Assembly (NCBI GenBank): GCA_003427395.1
Contig: BFEA01000106.1
Location: forward strand, 782,831 to 846,830
Origin: Chara braunii
Lineage: Eukaryota; Streptophyta; Charophyceae; Charales; Characeae
DNA: 64,000 bases
Direction: 5' to 3'
The notes under the pieces were generated by a model that was not told where the DNA came from, ran no database searches, and saw only the letters and a program-made list of their open reading frames with translations. A program made the translations under genes and the position numbers. Position 1 is the first letter of the stretch; every line of letters starts with the position of its first letter. Positions 55,748 to 64,000 of the stretch are shown here, piece by piece.

Positions 55748-56820
55748 CCCCCACTACCCCCCACCTCGTTCGGTATATAGAGTGAACCTCCTTGAGAAGT
55801 CCGATATCACTCTCGCCTCCGATGCCTGGGAGCTCGTTTGTCATACCCGTCTCTCTCCTCTCCCACCCTATTGTAGCCACTTCAGTTTTCCTCCCCTCTT
55901 TTTTCTCTCGCTTCTCTCCTTCATCCTTTGATCTTCCTCCTGCCCTCTCAGAAAAAATAAAAATAAAAAAATTGTCTGTCTGTCTATTCTACTCTCCTGG
56001 CATCGTTAGTATTCTCTCCTTTGATACGTGTAGCTCGTCGCGGCAGCAGCCGGAGTCTTCTGCTTCAACGGACACTCCCGTGTCATGTGTCCTTCGGCTT
56101 CGCACGCCTAGCATTTTGTCGATGTCATCTTCCTCTGTGGATTTAACATCCTCACCTATTTCTCCACCTATTACCCTCCTACGTCACCCTTGCCGTCCAC
56201 ATATATTATATATCAATCCCTTTTTTTTTTTTTTTTTTTTTTTAATCTTGAACTGACCAAACAAGTGATCAAAGCTTGAAGCGATCTAACTTCGAGAGTC
56301 AGTGCTACCTGCCTCGTTGTGACGCGGTCACCAACTGCATGTACCATACCTCAGCCACGGTATACCCTCGCTCATCTGACATTGACGCCACTGCGGCGCC
56401 CCACTGGTTTAACCAAATACCAGTAAATCAAGCACGTTGAAGAGCAAGAGACCAATCATTGATCACTCGTAGATGCACTGGTACATGTCCAAATGACACA
56501 TGGAGAACGCGGTGATGCGCGCCCCTACGCGTTTCACTCGTAATCTCGCGGAGATCATCAAGGTGCGCCTCCAACTACCTACTCCGGTGCCGCTTGCGAA
56601 CCAGCCCGTGTCAAAGAGGAAGACTTGGCCCTTCTCCCTCTCTTACATATCTGTCCCCACGCCCATGTTCACGCACTACTGCATGCTCCCTACTCCCCTA
56701 CTTCGGATCCGTTCCCTACTCCTTATACTGCGATCCCAATCTTGGTCCCGATGCCTGTCATTGGTTCCACTCCCGCCTTTGTCAGACCTTGCTGCCACCC
56801 GCAAATCTTGCCGCTACCGA
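55746..56820. other. No gene seen
   Basis: CT-rich plus-strand frames extend through 55790-56256 but look like composition effects. A 23-T run lies at about 56221-56243. Nothing recognisable. Confidence 0.45.
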
Positions 56821-56821
56821 T

Positions 56822-57018
56822 GGGCGGTAGTAGCTCAGTTGGTACACCCATGAACTGTTGTTGATTGAAGTATATGGACCCAAGTTCGAATCCCGCTGCG
56901 ACCAGCTGACCAGCATGAAATAATGCTGAATTACCTGTGGTATCCCGTGGCTGTCGCCAGGTAATCGAATTGGTTGGGCTTAAAGAATTAGCCTTTTTAA
57001 GTTAAAAAAAAAAGCAAA
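56822..57018 (+). mobile_element. tRNA-derived SINE with A-rich tail
   Basis: Complete SINE architecture. A tRNA-like head has A box TAGCTCAGTTGG (56831-56842) and B box GTTCGAATCC (56884-56893). A body of about 100 bp (CAGCTGACCAGCATGAAATA...GTCGCCAGGTAATCG) follows, then TTTTTAAGTTAAAAAAAAAAGC. These elements are transcribed by RNA polymerase III from the internal boxes and mobilised by a LINE. A degraded relative lies at 29770. Confidence 0.82.
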
Positions 57019-57242
57019 AAAAAAAAAAAAGCAAAAAAAAGAAAGTGCAAAAAAATAAAATAAAATGCCGTGTCACCAGCGTTTACGACTAAGTTTTCAG
57101 AAGCCACGAGGACTGGGGAAAACAATTCCCAAATTCTAAAAAAATAACAAATAAAAAACTAAAAAATCGCAAATTCATCCTTTGGAGAATAACCATAACC
57201 ATGGGTTGTCAGTCCTATATCAGTCTGGCCCGACGGCGGGTA

Positions 57243-57298
57243 ACACTCTATATATCCTTTTTTTTTTTTTTTTTTTTTTTGGGACACTCTATATATCC
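57243..57298 (-). mobile_element. Near-pure poly(A) insertion with 15-bp target duplication
   Basis: ACACTCTATATATCC occurs exactly at 57243-57257 and 57284-57298. Between the copies there is only (T)23 and GGG, that is CCC(A)23 on the minus strand. This is the footprint of target-primed reverse transcription that stopped just beyond the tail. Confidence 0.75.
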
Positions 57299-57299
57299 C

Positions 57300-57928
57300 T
57301 CGAAACGCTAACATGGATGAATCAATTGCAGAAACATCTAACTGGTATAAAATTTTCCCGAAATTTGCAAATAATGGCAAATATTCGAAGAAAGTAAAAA
57401 AAGACGTACTATTAAGAAAATTCGAGAAATTTCAAAAAATCCGAGAAAAATAGCGCTGCGAACTGTTGCAGCAGGTTGCAAACATACAGCCTCCTAAGAT
57501 GAGAACCAAAATCAGCAAAAACGCTTCCACGCCCAGTAAAACACGAAACAGCTGGAACAGGATCATCTGCCGTTTTTGTGGCGCCGCCACTTTTATTCAC
57601 CCTCTCTCTCTCCCCTCCCTCTCTCTCTCTCCCTCTCCGGTATGCTAATTCAAAACTTCGCTCTCACGCGTTTTTTCTCATGGAAATGGTCCTGAAGTCG
57701 AAGGCACATTTGCCACATGCCACATGCCACCCACTTGGTTAGCGAAAGCAACCAACGCCCCCACGAAAACCGCGCTGAGGTCCCCGGCCTCTCCTCAGTT
57801 GCTTCGGAATAAAGTTGAGTGAAAAAAAAAAAAAAGAAAAAAAAAAAGGCGCTGAGTGGCGAAGGCCCCACTATGCCGCGGATGCGAATCCAGAACCTCC
57901 TACCTACCTACCTAGCTAGGAGGTTGAC
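57300..57928. other. No gene seen
   Basis: A-rich sequence, then CT-rich at about 57600-57640. A body of about 170 bp ending GGAATAAAGTTGAGTG and an A-run at about 57820 may be another retroposed fragment, with no recognisable head. Confidence 0.45.
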
Positions 57929-58114
57929 CTTCCCCCGAACATAACGCATATGCGTTGTAAACGAATATACGTCGTGTAGGCTGCTTTCTATTCGAATGCA
58001 ACGTGCATGCGTTCTATTCGAACAGCCCTTATGTTCGAATACAATGCGTTTGCGTTCTATCCGATGTTTTTTATTTTTTTCGGAAAAAAACTCATGCGCT
58101 ATGTTCGGGGGAAG
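57929..58114. mobile_element. 186-bp foldback element built of palindromes
   Basis: Ends CTTCCCCCGAACATAACGCA (57929-57948) and GCGCTATGTTCGGGGGAAG (58096-58114) are near-perfect inverse copies. The interior is a chain of related palindromic words: ACGCATATGCGT, ATTCGAAT, GCAACGTGCATGCGTTC, TTCTATTCGAAC, ATGTTCGAATACAATGCG. No coding capacity. The flanking bases give no convincing target duplication. Confidence 0.75.
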
Positions 58115-58186
58115 ACGGGCAGGCAGGTAACTGGCCAAGTGTCCAGGCAGAACCTTGGCTTTGTCATATATAACCTCCCGAATTCA

Positions 58187-58225
58187 ATTCTTCTTCTTCT
58201 TCTTCTTCTTCTTCTTCTTCTTCTT
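58187..58225 (+). repeat. (CTT)n microsatellite
   Basis: About 12 CTT units. Confidence 0.97.
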
Positions 58226-58744
58226 TTCTGTCACCTCTTCCTCTGCACTCTCTTGCATCTAGCCGCAAAGGGAATGTTAAGCCAAAGTACAGGTGATAAA
58301 ATAAAATAGTAATCAATAATGAGGATGATAAGAATAGAAAACAACGAACAATGGAGTCGCGACCCAACGAAGATAGCAGGAAGGCCTCAGCCATCACACT
58401 ACCGCCGCAACTTTGCTTCCTCCCTCTTTACCTCCCTGCCCCTTCTGCCTCCTCCCTCTTTACCTCCTTGCCCCTTCTGCCTTTCAAGTTCTCTTCTCTC
58501 TCCCTTGCAGGCCGGCTCTCCCTTCCCCCAACCATTGCCGCCGATTCTCCTTTCTGATGGATCTGGCCGTGGTTACAGCCAAAAACGAATGCATGTGGCT
58601 GTAATCACATCCATATACGATCGGATGGCGGGTGTGACAAGCGATTTGGTAAAAGACCGTCCGGACATCATACCAACCAGCCTAGCAAAAAAAAAGGGAA
58701 GCATCGAGGGGCATGAGAGAAGCTGCCAAGACGCCGTGAAGTCT

Positions 58745-58773
58745 GACCCATTAGATTGCAGGTGAGATCCTTC

Positions 58774-58840
<67 letters not shown>

Positions 58841-59000
58841 NNNNNNNNNNNNNNNNNNNNNNNNNNNNNNNNNNNNNNNNNNNNNNNNNNNNNNNNNNNN
58901 NNNNNNNNNNNNNNNNNNNNNNNNNNNNNNNNNNNNNNNNNNNNNNNNNNNNNNNNNNNNNNNNNNNNNNNNNNNNNNNNNNNNNNNNNNNNNNNNNNNN

Positions 59001-59056
<56 letters not shown>

Positions 59057-59118
59057 GAATACATACACAAACACAGAGGACCCATTAGATTGCAGGTGAG
59101 ATCCTTCCGCTTTCTCTT

Positions 59119-59149
<31 letters not shown>

Positions 59150-59155
59150 GAGGAA
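58745..59155 (+). repeat. Duplicated unit with (TC)n/(AC)n and assembly gap
   Basis: CCATTAGATTGCAGGTGAGA followed by TCCTTCCGC occurs at 58749 and 59081, each time entering (TC)n then (AC)n. The gap 58841-59000 (160 N) sits between (TC)n and (AC)n of the first unit. The tandem unit is about 330 bp, length uncertain. Confidence 0.85.
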
Positions 59156-59980
59156 CACACACGAACACACACATGCACACGCATGCACGCACGCACACAG
59201 TCTGTAAAGGTCCAACAAAACCTGTTCTTCTTTTTTAAACAGAAAGCATCAGAGGGGCATGGGCCTCTGCTGGAATGGTTGATCCCATGGGGGGCGCTCG
59301 CCTTCGAGATCGTCATATCTGGGCAGTGATTTGATTTTCCGAATAGGGTTTAGGGTGCTCTTCTTTTTTACGACTGGCTCTCGCGATCCGATTCGCATGA
59401 TTTTCTGCGTTTTGTATTTTGTTTCATTGGAATTTCCAAGGTTTTCGAGGCACTCTCGCCTGGCGTTCTTGCGTTGCTTAGATCCCTCCCCCCTTCCCCC
59501 TATCACGTGGTTACGAGGGGAGGGTGGCGCCACGTGGAAAGGGAAGGGACCGTTTCCATACCAGTAAGGAAGCAGCATGGACGCGGTGGATGCTGCTTGT
59601 GTAGGGTTTCGTTCAGTTGCCCTCCCCCCTCCTCGTTTGTGACGCGGCTCCCTGAAATCCAATTCAATTGATTGGGCGTGTTAGATTTGCTGTCAGGGGG
59701 GTGCTTTTGCTGTAATCTTTCAACTACCTTGATCGGTGGTAACTTTGCATTTGATTAGATGGGATTCTGATTGATCGGAGTAATTCTGATTGATTGGATT
59801 CCGCTGATGTTGGGATTTCACTTCATCTGTAATGTTTTCGGCGGGGTTGGTTAGGGTTGGTTGAATCTGACCGGGGGGGTGCCTTCTATTTGAAGGAGTA
59901 CGTGCCTACGTTTTGCCACGTGGCACGCCCTCAGGGGTTTAGTGGCTGTGGTTTGCTAACTGCCCTCATCCTTAGAGTTT
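59156..59980. other. No gene seen
   Basis: Moderately GC-rich sequence, GATTGAT/GATTGGA words at about 59750-59800. No supported feature. Confidence 0.45.
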
Positions 59981-60135
59981 TGATGGGCAGTCAATCCCCT
60001 CGTAAGAGGGGCAATCAATGCTGCTCATCGCCATGACAAGTGGAGAAATGGCTCCTGATTAGTAATTGGGACGCTGGGCCCGGTTTCCAGCAGCTGCAGC
60101 TCCCCACCAATAGATTGGAGTCATTGGACCCATCT
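59981..60135 (+). repeat. Dispersed repeat plus solo LINE-tail module
   Basis: TGGGCAGTCAATCCCCTCGT...TGCTGCTCATC at 59983-60030 matches about 26798-26850. It is followed by GGGACGCTGGGCCCGGTTTC, CAGCAGCTGCAGCTCCCCAC, CAATAGATTGGAG (60068-60122), homologous to the LINE 3' end at 24596. The two modules are adjacent here but not at 26.8 kb. Confidence 0.7.
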
Positions 60136-60156
60136 TCTATCAGGGACCTATTCGTG

Positions 60157-60531
60157 GAGGCTGCTCCAATCACTTCCGCGAATAGGCCCCTTGCTGGAAA
60201 CCGGGTCACGTCTCATTCTAGCCTTTGTTGGGCTATGGATTAGCATGTGCAACTGACCCTACCGGTAGGTAGTCGGAGGTTAGGAGTTAGACCTGCTGGA
60301 AACAGTGTCCAGCGTCCCTTAATCACATCACAGTTTGGTCACATATCAATCTGCCATTTGGAGGCTGCTCCAATCACTTCCGCGAATAGGCCCCTTGCTG
60401 GAAACCGGGTCACGTCTCATTCTGGCCTTTGTTGGGCATGTGCAACTGACCCTACCGGTAGGGAGTCAGAGGTTAGGAGTGAAACAGTGTCCAGCGTCCA
60501 CAGTTTGGTCACATATCAATCTGCCATTTGT
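60157..60531 (+). repeat. Tandem duplication, about 200-bp unit
   Basis: GGCTGCTCCAATCACTTCCG through CACATATCAATCTGCCATTT occurs at 60159-60357 and 60361-60531. The second copy is shorter by small deletions. The unit contains inverted LINE-tail words (CTGGAAACAGTGTCCAGCGT), so it is built from fragments of the dispersed family. Confidence 0.85.
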
Positions 60532-60746
60532 TCGCCTATGGACTAGCCTGTGCAACTGACCCGGAGGGCTCAGAGGCTATGAGTTAGCAGCAGGGGTTGG
60601 AATGAAGATGTTGTCTTGGGTAGGCTATGGTAGGCGTGTGGCGTGGGAAGCTCCCAGATGGAGGGCGAGGGGTGGGCATTGGAGTGGACTCGGGCATAGA
60701 CCCTCGAGGTTGAGGAGGATTGGTAAGGCGGAGGGATTGTTAGGTG

Positions 60747-60790
60747 GGGGGGAGGGGGAGGGGGAGGGGGAGGGGGAGAGGGAGGGGACG
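60747..60790 (+). repeat. (GGGGGA)n G-rich repeat
   Basis: Runs of five to seven G separated by single A, about seven units. Strong G-quadruplex potential. Confidence 0.95.
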
Positions 60791-61609
60791 GGGTTGGTGG
60801 TCGCCCCTAATGGGTTGTTGCTTGACTTGTCGTCCTTATTGCCTCTCCCTTGAGGCCCATGCTGCTGCTCTGGGCGAATGTTGTCCCGGTGAGGTAGGCC
60901 CTACGGCCTGTTCTGGCCCTGTTGCTGTCTGCGCTGCCTGTGTACCGGTAGTCCTTGCCTGATCTCTGTCTGGTCCCGTTCTTTCTTTTTTCTAGAGGTT
61001 GGATTTCTAGACATGTGAGGGGTGCCTTCGGCACTTGGGCATGCGGGATCTGGTATCCGGTGCGGTTGTTCCTGTGCTGCCTCCAGATGGGTGTTACAGT
61101 GGGAGGGTTCGTGGCGTGTGGATGGGTCTGGGGCCGCAGGGGGGATGGGGTGGGGGAAGGGGATAGGGGAGGGGATGAGATGGAGGGTGATGGGAGATGT
61201 GGGGGGGGATTAGGGCGGGCCAGGGACCAGGACTAAGGTCTGGTCTGGGTAAGGGAACCGGAAGTGAGTGAGGGGCAGGCGGTCCCAGGTGGGCTCAATC
61301 ATCACCCATCTCTTCCAGGTGAGGTTGTTCTGCTGATCCAGGTGGAAGAGTGCTTGATTCTTATCCTGCCATATTGTTAGAAAGCGGTTGACACAGTGCC
61401 TACTTTCTTCCTCTGTGTGCAGGTTCCTGAGCTGCTGTTGTGTGGACTTCCAGGCTTGTGACACTTAACCTCACGCCCTGCACAGCTTTCCTGTCGAAGT
61501 GACTAAAGAGTGCAAAAGGGCCTGGACAGTGGCAAAATGGGGTGTGCCAAGGATTTTTGGAAAACCGAGTGTGGAGACCCAGACAGAACTCAAAGGAGTC
61601 CTTTCCTTT

Positions 61610-61960
61610 TCTTGTTTTCTTTTTCTTTTTTTTCACAAAAAACAAGGCTCTGATCTGTTTGTCGGGAGCTGCACGTGCTCGGAACTGGGCCCAGCGTCGC
61701 TTATGAAAAAGTAAGTAGACATTGAGTAAGAATAGACATTAAGTAACCCTCAGGAACCTGGGGGGTTTCCACCTGCTGGAAACGGGGTCCAGCGTCCCGT
61801 CTCTTCCTCAATCCAAGGCCCTGGCCTGGTGACAGGATGGGGACCGTCGGGGGGCACCAGAAACACCATCCGTCTCCTTGCCCCTCCCTAAAAGCCTGCT
61901 GTCTTTATCCTACTGCTGGGACAGGGTCCAATGTCCCATGCTCAGACCTACCTTGGACCA
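61610..61960 (-). repeat. LINE-tail-family fragments, inverted
   Basis: 61640-61700 on the minus strand reads GCGACGCTGGGCCCAGTTCC, GAGCACGTGCAGCTCCC and ends in an A-rich tail (61640-61612). Shorter relatives GGGACGCTGGACCCCGTTTC (61797-61770) and GGGACATTGGACCCTGTCCC (61937-61910) follow. Confidence 0.65.
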
Positions 61961-62159
61961 GTGTTCCTTGGAGAAAACCCCTTCTTTGACACACATGTGC
62001 TGGAAACCCAGACCAGAAGGCCCTTTTTAAGGAAGTTCTATGAGGGAGAGTGCGGGGGGAGGGACTCAGAAAGAAGGTCCTTTCCAATGACAACCTAATC
62101 CAAAAAGTATCTTTGAACTTCATCGCGAGCAACGCGATGCTTTTTGTTGGGCCGAAAGG

Positions 62160-62605
62160 GAGGGGGACACACGTTGGATCTTGGTTTCCGACGAGGGATC
62201 AACGGCGTTCTTCGCAGAGCTCAGAATCCGAATCGAAGGGTCGCAGTCTCACCCCATTCTCCTTGAATTCCTCTTCGCCAGGTGTTCGATAGTTGAACCC
62301 TTGAGCTTGGAAGCACTCGGTGCGACGACAATCACTGCACAGCGTGCCAGGCCAGTGGGGAGCAACTGTCGACTGCAGGATGACAATCAGCTCGTTGAAA
62401 GGAAGCACAATGGAATAGGGAGAGATATGACTATCAACAATCACAAAACCGGAGTCGGCAAATCCAGAACCCTGTGTTTCGGAAAGAAAATGACAAGGGC
62501 CACCAATATTGACTACGACTTCTCATACGTCCCATTCACAGACAGGTGTCCTATCCTCGTTATACGGGAAAGGTCGCAGATGGGGATGTTCGAGAAGTCA
62601 ACGCT
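62160..62605 (-). pseudogene. Conserved ORF of unknown function, copy 2
   Basis: Minus-strand homologue of 32926-33357: RPFPYNEDRT, EWDV, a TGA, then GFVIVD, LPFNELIVI, VAPHWPGTLCSDCRR, GFNYRT and SDSELCEERR. One stop interrupts the conserved region at the position of Arg in copy 1 (a CGA-to-TGA type change). Many codon differences to copy 1 are silent. The flanks of the two copies do not match beyond this block, so the unit may be an exon or a captured domain. Function unknown. Confidence 0.6.
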
Positions 62606-62699
62606 CCAATGGATCTGCTGGTGAAGTCCACATGGCCGGTACACACGCATCCACAGCTCACAAAACAAGGTGATCAACCTCCATTGACTTTTGGGAATC

Positions 62700-63245
62700 G
62701 CCTTTGCAGAGGAAAGCATGCGGTACGATGTGACTTTCACGCCTGATGTTCCTACACAAAGGGGGATTACCCAGGAACTAACGGACAAGTTCAAAAAGAA
62801 GTTTTTAGGGAGATAATAATGGGTTCTTCAAAAAGAACAAAAACGAAGACAAGTCCCGAGTGATGACAACATAAATAATTACTCGGATCATTTCATGGGA
62901 TCAAAGCGACATGAAACACACAGATCTTCACAAATTGAGGTCAATTGCAGAACTCTTCGATCGCTTTCACAAAAATGCCATACCTCTAATCATACCAGGG
63001 GCCATTCATTTAAAAAATAAAGACGAAGAAAGTGTGATAAAAGAGACATTAGTCGACTAGAGTGCTTCGCGNTCGTAAGCCATGGGGTTCTGATTGTTCC
63101 GCTCGTTAAGATTGTAACGAGAGAAATACCTACTTCGCTGCTCGAGAATGAGAAGGATTTCTCCGGGAAATTCCTAACTATGGATAGAGCGAAGGAAAGC
63201 AGTGGAAAGATCCGTGAGGGAGAGAGAGCATACACACTAGCATAA
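62700..63245 (+). pseudogene. Decayed ORF of unknown function
   Basis: Plus-strand blocks in shifting frames: RYDVTFTPDVPTQRGITQEL to KFKKKFLGR (about 62728-62815), TRIISWDQSDMKHTDLHKLR and IAELFDRFHKNAIPLIIPGA (about 62875-63060), then GHGVLIVPLVKIVTREIPTS and FSGKFLTMDRAKESSGKIRE (about 63080-63243). These look like one protein broken by stops and shifts. One unknown base at 63072. Not recognised. Confidence 0.35.
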
Positions 63246-64000
63246 AAAAACCATATGTCTCATCCGACAACCTTCGTCGGCTCTTGTCTTTCGATGATCC
63301 CCGCCTAGCGAGATCCTGAAAACGGAAGGGCGAAACGAGGGAGAAGACTTAAGAACACACACACACGCAACCATCACAAGTCATGTATGTACCACCACCA
63401 TTCATTCATATATCCATCAGAAAAAAAAAAGAGAGCAAGAGAGAGGGAGAATATACACGCGCTTGATTTGAAAAGAAAATTGGCGTCTTGCTATGCAACG
63501 TACCTTTTGTTCTCGAGATATGGCCTCAAACCAGTTAACCAGCCATCAATACACTTCACCTCGCTCAAGCACTGGGATCCCGTCCGCCTTGTACTCAACG
63601 CTAAACCCCAACGATCGTCAACCCGTCCGCTCAACTAGTATGTGGATTTGTCTCGATCCTGCAGTCCGTCACAATGATCCTGCTGGCAATCCTCGAAAGT
63701 TGCAGCCCGCTCCTTAGGACTTTCTAACTCGTTGATCACTATCTCGTAACCATTACTCCAACAGAGTTGTGAAAAGGATGAGTGTGTGGGATTTATAGTT
63801 GTGGAAAGGACGGAGAGAGAATGATGATGAGGGATAGAAGAGGGGAGAGATAAGAAAGGGAGAGGCATGAGGGAGGGCCATGTTGATCCGGCAGAGTACT
63901 TCATAGCCAATCGGACCCCAATGTGAGAGGTCCAGAGCCTCCTTACATGCTGCCAACTGACTTCTATGATTAGTCTGTGGATCGGCAGGGTCTTCCGGCA
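63246..64000. other. No gene seen
   Basis: A short (AC)n at about 63356-63367 and an A-run at 63421. Nothing else supported to the window end. Confidence 0.45.

Overview
This is nuclear DNA of a eukaryote with a large, repeat-rich genome. I infer a streptophyte alga, most likely a charophyte (Charales-like). The reasons are plant-type mitochondrial fragments (nad5, atp6, group II intron maturase/reverse transcriptase) inserted in nuclear-looking sequence, a plant-type initiator-Met primer-binding site in front of a Gypsy-like gag, a U6 snRNA sequence of plant/alga type, and very abundant (TC)n, (AC)n, (TA)n and (ATT)n microsatellites. The species call is inference. I see no intact housekeeping gene. 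Almost every recognisable coding stretch belongs to a mobile element and is broken by stops or frameshifts.

Layout. 0-2.4 kb: microsatellites and minisatellites. 2473-5621: a complete PIF/Harbinger DNA transposon, bounded by 21-bp terminal inverted repeats and carrying a decayed transposase. 7.3-10.4 kb: seven copies of a short element carrying a hammerhead-ribozyme core, mostly embedded in (TA)n, plus a LINE reverse-transcriptase remnant. 11.7-13.7 kb: about 2 kb of decayed coding sequence of unknown identity, abutting a rearranged nuclear mitochondrial insertion (13.7-15.1 kb). 15-22 kb: AT-rich satellites and further decayed unknown ORFs. 22.0-24.7 kb: a 5'-truncated LINE whose 3' tail recurs as short solo copies elsewhere. 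25-32.9 kb: mostly unannotatable, with tRNA-like SINE pieces. 32.9-35.2 kb: a conserved unknown ORF, then a primer-binding site and an intact Gypsy-type gag without pol. 36.2-42.4 kb: a modular array of related units, each near an (ATT)n tract, with splice-donor-like sites on the minus strand and a 31-bp minisatellite. 45.9-46.2 kb: a MITE.

47.3-54.3 kb: the most interesting locus. It is a minus-strand Penelope-like retroelement flanked by about 1.06-kb direct repeats. It encodes, essentially in one frame, a CCHC zinc knuckle, a long coiled coil, a GIY-YIG endonuclease and a reverse transcriptase. Each flanking repeat holds a minimal hammerhead-ribozyme-like fold. 54.3-64 kb: small MITEs, an interrupted U6 snRNA sequence, a tRNA-derived SINE, a near-pure poly(A) insertion with a 15-bp target duplication, tandem duplications, and a second, inverted copy of the conserved unknown ORF.

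Two unrelated kinds of element here therefore carry self-cleaving ribozyme motifs, and nearly all of the window is explained by retroposition, DNA transposition and microsatellite expansion. Three assembly gaps (8590-8947, 25327-25984, 58841-59000) lie in or beside simple repeats.
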